Shown: one piece after another, positions 1 to 8,818 of the stretch
How positions within the stretch are numbered: position 1 is the stretch's first letter
How the letters are laid out: every line of letters starts with the position of its first letter
NCBI GenBank assembly: GCA_963753545.1
Contig: CAVWCQ010000008.1
Span: forward strand, 3,162,001-3,226,000
Direction of reading: 5' to 3'
Length of the DNA stretch: 64,000 bases
Source of the DNA: CAVWCQ01 sp963753545
GTDB lineage: Bacteria > Chloroflexota > Anaerolineae > Aggregatilineales > Aggregatilineaceae
Notes under the pieces: generated by a model
Seen by the model: only the letters and a program-made list of their open reading frames with translations
The model's database searches: none
What the model was told of the DNA's origin: nothing
Translations under genes and position numbers: made by a program

Positions 1-757
1 ATAGCAGGCAGGCGACCGCAGCCAGCCGAGGACGAGCAGCGGCAAAATAGACCGCCGCCAGGGCGATAAAGCCGCGCCCATTCAGCATATTTTCGCGGAA
101 AAGGGCGAGATAACTGAGTGACATATGCGCCCCAGCCAGCCCGCATAAAGCCCCGCCCAGCATCAGAGCAAGATATTGGACTCGCTTGACCGAAATGCCC
201 GCTGTGCGCGCTGCTTCGGGGTATTCGCCAACGGCCCGAATATGCCCGCCGATCACGGTGCGATACAGGAAAATCGATACCAGCGGAATCAGCACCCAGG
301 AGATATAGACCATTGGTGAATGTCCTGAGATGATCTCGCCAATCACCGGGATATGCTCCACAAGCGGAATATTCACTGTTCCTAACTTCTCAAGGTCCGT
401 TGGGGAATATGTGCCGCTCTGATCGTAGAGGATTTCCATCAGATAGGCCGTCCCGCCTGATGCCAGAAAGTTAAGCGCGAGCCCAGCGACGATCAAATTT
501 GCGCGCAGCGTGATGACAGCAACCGCAAAAAAACCGCCCATAAGCATCCCGACCACAGCCGCGCCCAGGACGCCCATCCACGTTGATCCGGTTTCATGGC
601 CGATCACCACTGCGGCAAAGGCCCCGGACAGCGCCATCCCTTCCAGCGCAATATTGATCAGCCCGACCTGATAGCTGAGCAGGCCCGCCATCGCGATCAT
701 GATCAGAGGCGTAGACAGTCGAAGTGTGGCGGCTCCCAAATTAATAAAGGTATCCAC
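1..757 (-). CDS. BMP-type ABC transporter permease (partial)
   Basis: Membrane permease of a nucleoside/simple-sugar importer of the BmpA-associated type (COG1079, NupQ/YufQ-like). About 252 residues are visible and the frame runs off the window edge, so the C-terminus is missing. The start is GTG at 757, with a GGGAG ribosome site just upstream and only 13 bases after the stop of the preceding permease. Translation shows repeated hydrophobic segments and the family stretch GLINIALEGMALSGAF near residue 30. It is the last visible gene of a minus-strand operon (gntR, binding protein, ATPase, permease, permease). Substrate is inferred from family only. Confidence 0.88.
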   Translation of the reverse strand, partial: MDTFINLGAATLRLSTPLIMIAMAGLLSYQVGLINIALEGMALSGAFAAVVIGHETGSTWMGVLGAAVVGMLMGGFFAVAVITLRANLIVAGLALNFLASGGTAYLMEILYDQSGTYSPTDLEKLGTVNIPLVEHIPVIGEIISGHSPMVYISWVLIPLVSIFLYRTVIGGHIRAVGEYPEAARTAGISVKRVQYLALMLGGALCGLAGAHMSLSYLALFRENMLNGRGFIALAAVYFAAARPRLAAVACLL

Positions 758-770
758 AGATACTCCCTCG

Positions 771-1890
771 CTATGCTGATGTGCTTGCCGCCGCCTGACG
801 TGTCTTAAGCAGACGCCGCCAACGCAGCCAATCGAGTGACAGGTCAATCGCGACAAAGAAAATAATGATCGCCTGAATAATGTCAACGAGGTCGCGCGGC
901 ACATTGGTGAACAGCTCCATCGTGGTTCCGCCGCTGCGCAGCGCGCCAAAAAGCAGCGCCGCAATCAATACCCCGGTGGGAGAGTTGCGCCCCAGGAGAG
1001 CCACCGTGATGCCGTCGAAGCCAAATCCGCGAGAGAAGTTCGCCACAAAGCGGTGGTGAACGCCCAATATCTGCACTGCGCCGGCCACTCCACCCAGCAG
1101 ACCGCTCAAAAACATCACCTTGAGGATCGTGCTGATCACAGGAATTCCGGACCAGCGGGCAAACAAGGGATTGTCGCCCACGATACGTAGTTCATAACCA
1201 AGCGTCGTACTACGCACGAGGACAATGACCAATACCACACAGGCCAGAGCGATATACAATCCTGCATTGAGTTGAGATCGCTCAACAAGACGCGTCAGTT
1301 CGGCCTGTGGCGCAATCGTTTTAGACATGGCGTTTGCCATACCGGGCAGGTAAAACGGCCCGCGCACCAGATAGGCGGTAAACAGGATCGCGACGTAGTT
1401 GAGCATAATCGTCGTCACGACTTCGTCCACCTTCAGCCGCGCCTTGAGATAACCGGGGATCAGGCCCCAGATGCCGCCAGCCAATCCAGCAGCCGCCAAA
1501 GCTAACGTTATAAGGAGCCAGCCCGGGCAGATGGATAAAGGTGAAGCCGACCCAGGCCGCCGCGAAAGCGCCCATATAAAGTGATCCCTCGACACCGACG
1601 TTAAAAACGCCAGCACGGAAGGCAACTGACGTTGCCAATCCGGTCAGAATCAAAGGAGTTGCCGCCAGAAGCGAGTTGGCGCGCGCGCGGGGCGTCCCAA
1701 CCGCCGAGTCCCACAGCACGTGATAGGCGTTACGGGCGTCTTTACCCGATATTTCCATAATGATCGCGCCAACGATCAGCGCCATGATCAGGGTGATCAC
1801 AACGCGCACAAGATTAAGTACTGCGCCCTGCCAGTTAAAACTCAAGAGGGTCTCTCGTAGAAGTTTTTTTATCTGTTGCTGAGGATTCAC
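771..1890 (-). CDS. BMP-type ABC transporter permease (frameshifted)
   Basis: Second membrane permease of the same importer (COG4603, NupP/YufP-like), about 372 residues when joined. It starts at GTG 1890, overlapping the ATPase stop in a GTGA arrangement, which implies translational coupling. The N-terminal part contains NVGVEGSLYMGAFAAAW, typical of the family; the C-terminal part has FDGITVALLGRNSPTG. The frame changes at the CCCGGG run at 1522-1527: removing one base restores HLPGWLLITLALAAAG. This is more likely a sequence error than a dead gene because both halves are otherwise well preserved. Confidence 0.85.
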
Positions 1891-3413
1891 AGTGTTCTTT
1901 CCTCGATGTTATGGGTACGTCCCGCCATCAACAGCCCCAGGCGCTCACGCGTCGCCTCACTCGCAGAGAGTGTGCCAACAATCTGCCCTTCAAAAATGAC
2001 CAGGAAGCGATCCGATAGATTGATCAATTCATCCAGATCAGCCGAAATCAGCAAAATGGCTGTGTTCTGAGCGCGCAGCCGCAGCAATTCTTTGTGGACA
2101 AACTGCATTGCTCCCACATCCAGGCCGCGCGTCGGATGAGCGGCAATCAGGACATGCGGCTGCTTATCCATTTCACGGGCCACAACGACCTTTTGAGCAT
2201 TCCCGCCCGACAGCGTTCCGGTTTGGATGCGAGGACTACGAACGCGGATATCAAAAGTTTTGATCAGCCGATCCGCGACGCGCCGAATCTGCCCTGTTCG
2301 CAGCAGACCCCAGCGAGACAGCGGCGGAGCATAATAGCCCGTCGAAATGAGGTTATCTATTAAATTAGAGGGCAGGCTCAGACCCTCATGATTCCGGTCT
2401 TCTGGAATAATCGCTACGCCTAGCTCGCGCCGTTTGCGGTTGCGCATATGAGTGACGGTCTTGTTTTCCAGCACAATATCGCCCTTGGTCGGCGCGCGCA
2501 GCCCGATCAGGGTTTCGAGTAGTTCCCGCTGCCCGTTCCCCTCAACTCCTGCCAGTCCAACAATTTCCCCGGCATTTACAGCAAAACTCACATTTCGGAG
2601 GGCGGGCAAGCCGCGATCATCCTTAACATCGAGCGCGCGCACCACCAAACGTGGATCGTCAGCAATCGGCTGAGCTGTTCTTTGGACAGCCTCGATGTCG
2701 TGCCCGACCATCATTTGGGCGATCTCTGTCGGCGTCACATCAGAGACATTCACCGTGCCGATAAGCTTTCCCTGCCGCAAGACGGTAGCGCGCTGGCATA
2801 CTGCCATGACCTCCCGCAGCTTATGGGTAATGAAGATGGCCGTTCTTCCCGAAACGACGAGGCGCTGGAGTACGCCAAACAAGTCATCTACTTCTTGCGG
2901 TGTCAGAACAGCGGACGGCTCATCTAGGATCAACAGCTTGGCGTTGCGGTAAAGCAGTTTGAGGATTTCAACACGCTGCTGAACGCCTACCGAGAGCGTA
3001 GAGACGCGGGCCGTTGGATCGACCTTTAGCCCATATTGCTCGGATAGTTCCTGGACGCGGGCGACCATCTCTTTACGATTAACAAACGGGCCTTGATGCG
3101 GTTCTTGTCCCAACGTGACATTTTCAGCAACGGACAACGACGGCACAAGCTGGAAATGTTGGTGAACCATATCAATGCCCAGCCTGATCGCCGTCTGCGA
3201 ATTGGTAATGGAAACAGGTTTATCTTCAATAAAGATGCGCCCGGCATCTGGTTTTTCCATGCCATACAAAATCTTCATCAGCGTCGATTTGCCTGCGCCG
3301 TTTTCCCCGACAAGCGCGTGAATCTCGCCTCTTTCGACTTCAAAATTGATATTGTCGTTTGCCACTACACCAGGAAATATCTTGGTGATACCGCTCATGC
3401 GCAGGTAGGCCAT
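1887..3413 (-). CDS. BMP-type ABC transporter ATP-binding protein (double ATPase)
   Basis: Cytoplasmic ATPase energising the nucleoside/simple-sugar importer (COG3845, NupO/YufO-like), 508 residues, the usual length. Two ABC domains are visible. The first has Walker A GENGAGKSTLMKIL, signature LSVGVQQRVEIL and Walker B LLILDEPSAVL. The second has a degenerate Walker A (GVEGNGQRELLETL, no GKS), signature LSGGNAQKVVVAREM, and AAHPTRGLDVGA in place of a normal Walker B. A degenerate second site is normal in this family and in RbsA-type proteins. It lies between the binding-protein gene and the two permease genes and overlaps the next gene by 4 bases. Confidence 0.93.
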   Translation of the reverse strand: MAYLRMSGITKIFPGVVANDNINFEVERGEIHALVGENGAGKSTLMKILYGMEKPDAGRIFIEDKPVSITNSQTAIRLGIDMVHQHFQLVPSLSVAENVTLGQEPHQGPFVNRKEMVARVQELSEQYGLKVDPTARVSTLSVGVQQRVEILKLLYRNAKLLILDEPSAVLTPQEVDDLFGVLQRLVVSGRTAIFITHKLREVMAVCQRATVLRQGKLIGTVNVSDVTPTEIAQMMVGHDIEAVQRTAQPIADDPRLVVRALDVKDDRGLPALRNVSFAVNAGEIVGLAGVEGNGQRELLETLIGLRAPTKGDIVLENKTVTHMRNRKRRELGVAIIPEDRNHEGLSLPSNLIDNLISTGYYAPPLSRWGLLRTGQIRRVADRLIKTFDIRVRSPRIQTGTLSGGNAQKVVVAREMDKQPHVLIAAHPTRGLDVGAMQFVHKELLRLRAQNTAILLISADLDELINLSDRFLVIFEGQIVGTLSASEATRERLGLLMAGRTHNIEERTL

Positions 3414-3451
3414 ACAAAACCTCAGTTATAAACAAACTACCAGCCAGATAA

Positions 3452-3483
3452 CTGACCGCTCCGGCGAACACCGGAGCGGTCAG
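3452..3483 (-). terminator. Intercistronic stem-loop after the binding-protein gene
   Basis: Perfect 13-bp inverted repeat (CTGACCGCTCCGG and its complement) around a 6-base loop, located between the binding-protein stop and the ATPase start. No T-run follows on the minus strand, so it is more likely an attenuator or mRNA 3'-end stabiliser that raises binding protein over ATPase/permease levels than a full terminator. Confidence 0.6.
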
Positions 3484-3502
3484 CAGCCGTTATGTCCGGT
3501 CC

Positions 3503-4612
3503 TTATTCCGCTAGTGAGGCGCGGAGTTCGTCAAAGCTTGCGCAAGTAGGATTGTCACCGAGTACGGCAAGCTGGTCTTCTGTGAGAGTACGAATATCAA
3601 TCACGTCCAACTCGCCATCCAAAATTTGCTGCTTCATCGTGTTGATCTGATCCATATACTCGCGGGGAATGAGGTGGCGGGTGTAGGTCATGTCAGACAG
3701 CCCAACACCGTTTTCTTCCAGCCCATATTGCAGAACGCTTCCACCTTCGAGCGTGCCATTCACACCGCGCTCAATGGTGTCGTAGACAGCAATATCGACG
3801 CGCTTTAACATGCTGGTCAGCACGTTGCCGGGCGCGAGGTAGTCCTGATCGCTGTCCACGCCGATGGCAAAGAAGTTTTCTTCCTTGGCTGCTTCGATGA
3901 TCCCTGCGCCCGTGCCGCCTGCGACCTGGAAGACCACATCGGCCTTTTGTTCATGCATGGCAAGCGCCATTTCACGACCGAGTGCCGGGTCGCCAAAGGC
4001 GTTGGAGTACGCGATCAGCACATCAATATCCGGGTTGACCGCGCATGCGCCCTGGAGATAGCCATCCAAAAAGACATCAATGCCGCTTGATTTCACGCCA
4101 CCGATGGCCCCAATAACAGCTTCGGGATTCGTTTGTTCAAACGACGGATCGGTTGTCACCAACGCCGCGAGTGCCCCTGCCAGATAGGATCCCGTGTGCT
4201 CATCGAACATGATGGAAACTACGTTGGGTTGATCAACTACGATGTTCACAATCGCGAACATCGTATCGGGATAATCGGGGGCAATTTGATTCAGTGTTTC
4301 ATAATGGCTGAACTCCAGCGTGATGACCAAGTCATAACCCGCCTCGGCAGCCGTCCGCAATAATTGTTCCGCTTCACCGACTGGATCGGCGGATTCCAGG
4401 GGAGTAACCTTCACGCCGAGTTCCTGCGCAGCCAGCGTAAGTCCGGCGAACGCGGAGTTGTTGTAAGAGCGATCTCCTAATCCACCTTGGGAGATAATAA
4501 GCGCTACTCGATAGTCGGCTCTGGCTGTCACTTTGGGGGTCTGCCCCATTCCAGCAGCAGCGAATGTCACAAGCAGAACGGCAATTAGAACTATTTTGCT
4601 TATAGCTTTCAT
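3503..4612 (-). CDS. BMP family substrate-binding protein
   Basis: Extracytoplasmic substrate-binding protein of the BmpA/PnrA family (COG1744), 369 residues, a normal length. A signal sequence covers about residues 1-23 (MKAISKIVLIAVLLVTFAAA); no lipobox cysteine is seen, so it may be released or held by an uncleaved anchor. Family features include the early GLGDRSYNNSAF stretch, FDEHTGSYLAG and a conserved IGVDSDQDY near residue 250. An AAGGAGAG site precedes the start. In this family the ligand is usually a purine nucleoside, sometimes another small molecule; the divergent CoA-transferase gene leaves the ligand uncertain. Confidence 0.9.
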   Translation of the reverse strand: MKAISKIVLIAVLLVTFAAAGMGQTPKVTARADYRVALIISQGGLGDRSYNNSAFAGLTLAAQELGVKVTPLESADPVGEAEQLLRTAAEAGYDLVITLEFSHYETLNQIAPDYPDTMFAIVNIVVDQPNVVSIMFDEHTGSYLAGALAALVTTDPSFEQTNPEAVIGAIGGVKSSGIDVFLDGYLQGACAVNPDIDVLIAYSNAFGDPALGREMALAMHEQKADVVFQVAGGTGAGIIEAAKEENFFAIGVDSDQDYLAPGNVLTSMLKRVDIAVYDTIERGVNGTLEGGSVLQYGLEENGVGLSDMTYTRHLIPREYMDQINTMKQQILDGELDVIDIRTLTEDQLAVLGDNPTCASFDELRASLAE

Positions 4613-4709
4613 CCCATACTCTCCTTAACGAACTTTGGGCTAAGTTGGAAAAAGCTGAAACAACTTGCAGATCATTTCGCCTTAATGTTTTCCACCTTCC
4701 TTTTAGAAT

Positions 4710-5453
4710 CTAGCGATACAATCTGACGGTGTAGCGATAGAAATTGGCTGGGTAAATAGCCAATACGAATTCGATAGGGTGATGGCGATCATCCCAGGTT
4801 GTGCGGCTGATCTGGAGCAGCGGTGCACCTTTCGGAATATTAAACAGCGAGGCTAATTCAGTGTGTGCGGCGATAGCATCAAGGTGCTCTTCCGCTTCCA
4901 GTAAATGAACCTCCATGCTTTCCAATAACGAATACAAGGAGCCGATCTCATCCAGTGCCGCCTGATCGATATCCAAGCGAGTCAGGTAGGCGTCGTGTAA
5001 CGCAACGGGCCGTTCCTCGATAAACCTCAGCCGCTTAATATGCAGAACAGGGCCGCCCGGCTCACAGCCAAGCTTTGCCGCCACAATCTCTGGCGCTTCA
5101 CAAATCTCAAAAACCTGAATCTTTGTTGATGGGATGAGGCCTCGTGCCTCCATATCCTCGGTGAAACTATCCAGCCGCTGCAAGGAATGAATGAGCGGCT
5201 GTGGGGCGACAAAGGTTCCACGCCCCTTTTCGCGGTAGATCAGGCCCTGGTTGACCAGCCGCATCATCGCCTGCCGGACGGTCATCACACTGATGTTGAA
5301 ATGGGTCGCAAGGATTGTTTCTGAGGGTAATGGCTCGTTTTGGGGCCAAGCGCCGCCTTTGATAATTTGCTCAAGCTGTTCCTGCAGTTGCCGGTAAATC
5401 GACACACCGCTTTGTTTATCAATGCGAATTTTGGAGAGAATATTGTTGCTCAT
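4710..5453 (-). CDS. GntR family transcriptional regulator (HutC/UTRA type)
   Basis: DNA-binding repressor of 247 residues. The N-terminal winged helix (about 10-75) reads SIYRQLQEQLEQII then LPSETILATHFNISVMTVRQA and YREKGRGTFV, the standard GntR pattern. The rest (about 90-245) matches a UTRA effector domain, with VLHIKRLRFIEERPVALHDA and an ending IEFVLAIYPANFYRYT. It is read in the same direction as the importer genes that follow 97 bases later and is divergent from the CoA-transferase gene, so it probably senses the imported compound and controls both units. Confidence 0.92.
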   Translation of the reverse strand: MSNNILSKIRIDKQSGVSIYRQLQEQLEQIIKGGAWPQNEPLPSETILATHFNISVMTVRQAMMRLVNQGLIYREKGRGTFVAPQPLIHSLQRLDSFTEDMEARGLIPSTKIQVFEICEAPEIVAAKLGCEPGGPVLHIKRLRFIEERPVALHDAYLTRLDIDQAALDEIGSLYSLLESMEVHLLEAEEHLDAIAAHTELASLFNIPKGAPLLQISRTTWDDRHHPIEFVLAIYPANFYRYTVRLYR

Positions 5454-5511
5454 GTGTTGAATCTATAAATATCTAGTTCTCTATATATTCGTATCATATG
5501 CTATAGTTGTG

Positions 5512-5526
5512 TTGATTGTCAATCAA
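5512..5526. promoter_or_regulatory. Palindrome in the gntR / CoA-transferase divergent region
   Basis: TTGATTG-T-CAATCAA, a perfect palindrome with 7-bp arms, lies between the divergent gntR start (5453) and the CoA-transferase start (5555) in an AT-rich stretch. It sits where a repressor could cover the rightward promoter. Binding by the adjacent GntR protein is an inference. Confidence 0.45.
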
Positions 5527-5554
5527 GGAACTCCTAACAGCCGGAGGTCGCACA

Positions 5555-6758
5555 ATGAACGAAGGTGCATTAGCGGGACTTCGCGTTCTGGACTTTACAC
5601 GGGTTCTGGCAGGCCCCCTCTGTACAATGTTGTTAGGGGATCTGGGAGCCGACGTGATCAAGGTCGAAAATCCTGATGGCGGTGACGATACCCGGACCTG
5701 GGGGCCACCCTGGGTAGGCAAACCAGAAGATAGACTTAGCGCCTATTTCGTCAGCGTGAATCGAAACAAGCGTAGTGTGACCCTAAACTTGAAGACGGAA
5801 GAAGGACGAGAATTGGCCCGCCAGCTTGCCGCGCGCAGTCATATTCTTGTGGAGAACTTTAAGGTAGGGCAGATGGCCCGTTTTGGCCTGGGCTATGAAG
5901 ATCTACGAGCACTGAATCCCAGCCTTGTCTTCTGCAGCATTACGGGATTTGGACAATCTGGCCCCTACCAGGATCGCCCTGGATACGACTTCGTGATTCA
6001 GGCGATGGGCGGCATTGATGTCCATCACGGGGCAAGTAGAGGGACCGCCCAATAAGGTTGGCGTGGCTATAGCCGATGTGATTGCCGGGTTGTTTGCCGT
6101 GACTTCGATTCTTGCAGCCGTCCGCCATTCGGAGCAGACTGGAGAAGGACAATATATCGATATTGCCCTATTGGACACTCAGATTGCAGCATTGGTCAAT
6201 GTTGTCAGTAATTACCTGGTATCACGACAACCCCCACAACGCTTTGGTAACCAGCATCCCAATATTGTCCCTTATCAGACTTTTCGCGCGTCCGATGGCG
6301 AGTTCGTATTAGCGGTTGGCAATGATCACCAATTCGCCCTTCTCTGCGCCTTGATCCACCGCCCTGATTTGGTGGCTGATCCCCGGTATGCGACAAATCC
6401 TGCTCGTGTCGAGAACCGTGATACGCTGCTTCCTACTCTTCAAGCTATTTTTTTGAATCGACCTGTAGAAGACTGGGTCAACCTGCTACTGGCACAAGGC
6501 ATTCCGGCTGGCCCAATTAACGATTTGCCAGAAATACTTAACAGTGATCACATTATTGCTCGCGGTTTGATTCACGATATAAACCTTTCCGATCGTGTGC
6601 TTCGTGTAGTTGGAATGCCCGCCCAATTCTCAGGAACCCCAGCAACAATTCGGTTTGCCCCCGCGCAATTAGGCCAGCATACAGCCGAAATTCTTAGGGA
6701 AGTCTTACAAGTTGACGAAGCTACTATGGCCATCTATCAGGCGAGCAAGGTAATATAA
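5555..6758 (+). CDS. CaiB/BaiF family (class III) CoA-transferase (frameshifted)
   Basis: Family III CoA-transferase, about 400 residues, moving CoA between carboxylic acids. Start chosen at ATG 5555 because GGAGG lies 7 bases upstream; an in-frame TTG at 5516 lacks a ribosome site. Family motifs: LRVLDFTRVLAGPLCTMLLG, DLGADVIKVENP with the catalytic-type Asp around residue 165 region (RPGYDFVIQAMGG), then SITGQVEGPPNKVGVAIADV. The frame changes near 6013 in GGCATTGATG; removing one T restores QAMGGMMSITG. Divergent from gntR, so perhaps co-regulated with the importer. Acyl substrate unknown. Confidence 0.88.
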
Positions 6759-7304
6759 ATTCAATATTCGTCATATTTAGCTGTCGTCAAATGCGAAAAG
6801 TGGCCAGAAAGTGTTTAAAAACTCTAACAGGAGCTAAACGACGGGCGAGAAGATTAAGGGAAGTGACATCAATAAAAGCCTCACTGACGAGAAGAAATGC
6901 TTCATGTTTGGCGCAGAGATTCTACTGGTCTTGCGGGAAAATTCAGTCCAGACCAATTAAATGGCCCACACATCCGGAGTGGCCCACCCTGTCAAATGTG
7001 GGCATCCTCATAAGTAATACAATAGTTTCATTAATCTACATTTGACTATTAATAATCGTCAGTACTAGGATATGAAATGGTAATGTAAAGATCAGGGGGC
7101 ATTATAAGGCATAAAGTTCAACAGTTTATCTTCACTCTTTGCAGGTCATATCTACATATCGGCGCAATGCGAGACTGGCGGGATTTTCTACCGAGCAAAT
7201 AGTGGCAGTTCCGCGGCGCTGAACACCACAACCAGAGGAATTCGGGTTTGTGCTGGGCGTTCATCGAATCCTCCCCGACCGTAGTTTCGAAAGGAAGGAT
7301 TGTT
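6759..7304. other. Intergenic region without a recognisable gene
   Basis: About 545 bases between the CoA-transferase and the unusual PKD cluster. Open frames here are short and lack family features. A weak inverted element (GCCCACA at about 6964 and TGTGGGC near 6999) and AT-rich stretches are present. An AAGGAAGG ribosome site at 7291-7298 belongs to the next gene. No promoter could be placed with confidence. Confidence 0.5.
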
Positions 7305-8045
7305 ATGGCAGAAAACGAAAGTAAAGTGACGATTGTCGCTTGGCCAAAAGAGGCGGCCACCTTAGAACATCGATTTCTCCCTGAAAACCCCTGTCCAGTG
7401 TCCATCTCTTTCACTGAGACGCCAGCGCGGGTGATAGTCTCTACCGATCCTACACAGCCTGTCGCTGTGGACATGGACATGAAAGTAACCGCCTCTAAGC
7501 CAATCCCCATTTGCATCAAACTGTGCGAGCCAATCTGTGCCAGAAGTGATTACACTATTGGCATCAATATCTTCGATAACCCTTTCGCTTCTATCAATCT
7601 TCGCGGCATGACGAGGATCCATAACTGCCATGAGGAGCCAAAACAGGAGCGAGTTTGTATTGGCTTTGACAAGTTAGAGGCGGGAACCGTATTTACCTCA
7701 GCGTTCCATCACGAGGGTCTGATATTTAGCCCCTTGGCTGGTGAACTTCGGGCAGCAACCTTTGGCGAGCCTGCGGGACGGATCAAGCTAGCTTTTATGA
7801 GAGCAGGGTTGCGGGTGGATTTTCCGCAACCAGTGGGAGATTTGCTGCTAACAATTAACAATTATGCCCAACCTGATCTGACGATCAGTGCCTTTGCCGG
7901 GCCAAGCTTGCTCACCCAGTTTACAGTATCAATCGACAATACTGTGAAAGAAGTGACCCTGAGTCAGACAGGCATTACCGCGCTGACTATTACCGGGGGA
8001 AATAATGAGGCGGCACTTGCTGAATTATGCTTCCGCGCACTATAG
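7305..8045 (+). CDS. Unknown two-domain beta protein with C-x3-C-x3-C motif
   Basis: 246 residues, not recognised as a named family. Start at ATG 7305 with AAGGAAGG 6 bases upstream. No signal peptide or membrane segment. Residues 1-105 are a beta-rich domain clearly homologous to the whole protein at 12417-12752; both carry PIC-IKL-C-EPIC (three Cys spaced by three residues) followed by SDYxIGIxIFD. Residues about 117-243 form a second module, starting VCIGF and ending GITALTITGGNNEAALAELC, which recurs at the C-terminus of the large PKD protein. First gene of a probable operon to 14596. Function unknown; a structural or binding role fits the composition better than an enzyme. Confidence 0.75.
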   Translation: MAENESKVTIVAWPKEAATLEHRFLPENPCPVSISFTETPARVIVSTDPTQPVAVDMDMKVTASKPIPICIKLCEPICARSDYTIGINIFDNPFASINLRGMTRIHNCHEEPKQERVCIGFDKLEAGTVFTSAFHHEGLIFSPLAGELRAATFGEPAGRIKLAFMRAGLRVDFPQPVGDLLLTINNYAQPDLTISAFAGPSLLTQFTVSIDNTVKEVTLSQTGITALTITGGNNEAALAELCFRAL

Positions 8046-8144
8046 AGTGGAAGCAACCTGGGACGGTGAGATTGCCGATTTCAGTTTCTCTCACGACGCT
8101 GGGTCGTTAGCTCGTGACCCATAGCCTTCAGATCAGGAGGCAGT

Positions 8145-8483
8145 ATGGCGCGTAAATCCCATATGATCAGCTCAATGGAAGAGCTTTTTCAGGCTGTCCC
8201 AAAGATCATTGACGCTGTGAATGCCGATCCAGCATTGGCGGTGCGCTTTGCAGCCAACCCGGTATTTCTGGCAGAGGAATTAGGGTATAAGCTAACCGAC
8301 GAGATGCGGCATTTTGCTGCGTTACGGGTGCGGTTTTCGACCGAGACTTTTACTCAGTTGCAGCAGTTAGAAAAACAGGTTTGGGACCAGGCAGGAGAGC
8401 CATTTGACATCAACTCGGAAGAAATGGTGGCTCAAGTCTTATTTACAAAATTGAAGCTTCCTTCTCCCGATGTCCAGACTTAA
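8145..8483 (+). CDS. Small conserved-looking helical protein, unknown
   Basis: 112 residues, mostly helical by composition, no signal peptide. The start is ATG 8145, with CAGGAGGCAGT just upstream. The stretch FAANPVFLAEELGYKLTDEM resembles the short helical leader or docking domains seen in some peptide-natural-product precursors, but no cleavage motif or core is visible, so this is not claimed. It lies 99 bases after the first beta protein and before a second small ORF in the same frame. Confidence 0.65.
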   Translation: MARKSHMISSMEELFQAVPKIIDAVNADPALAVRFAANPVFLAEELGYKLTDEMRHFAALRVRFSTETFTQLQQLEKQVWDQAGEPFDINSEEMVAQVLFTKLKLPSPDVQT

Positions 8484-8573
8484 CAGCCGTCTCATAAACG
8501 TAGGCAGTCGAAACTATCGGCTGAGAAGCCAGCGCCCAATCTAAATGAGGCTCACCTGAATGCGTTGCAGGGA

Positions 8574-8804
8574 ATGAGTGCGCCTCTTCCTCCCCATGCA
8601 GTGGGTCATGGACCCATCCCGGATCCATTGGAACCTCTTCGCGAACTTCATCCAATCATGCCTCCGCTGCTCGAATATCGCCAGTTGGAAGCGAGCACTG
8701 CTCGCTTGGCCCCGCGTGCCCTCTATGATCGAATCGCACGCGGCGATGTCGATCTTCCAATCACCCGACTGCATCTACACTTAAAAAATATTCCTAAATT
8801 GTAA
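8574..8804 (+). CDS. Small proline-rich ORF, unknown
   Basis: About 76 residues from ATG 8574 (a TTG at 8565 is also possible). The frame is open without stops from 8484, directly after the TAA of the 112-residue gene and in the same frame, so it could also be a readthrough extension or a C-terminal piece separated by a mutated stop. Pro-rich start (APLPPHAVGHGPIPDPLEPL), then a basic helix with LYDRIARGDVDLPITRLHLH. No family recognised. It ends 14 bases before the next start. Confidence 0.45.
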   Translation: MSAPLPPHAVGHGPIPDPLEPLRELHPIMPPLLEYRQLEASTARLAPRALYDRIARGDVDLPITRLHLHLKNIPKL

Positions 8805-8818
8805 GCGAGGGGCCTGCC

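Noticed and set aside
6791..7045. 84-residue plus-strand ORF after the CoA-transferase
   Set aside because: No ribosome site, unusual composition (Arg/Lys/Ser-rich, then hydrophobic end) and no family similarity.
8145..8483. RiPP precursor peptide
   Set aside because: A leader-like helix is present, but there is no double-Gly or other cleavage motif, no distinct core and no maturation enzyme nearby.
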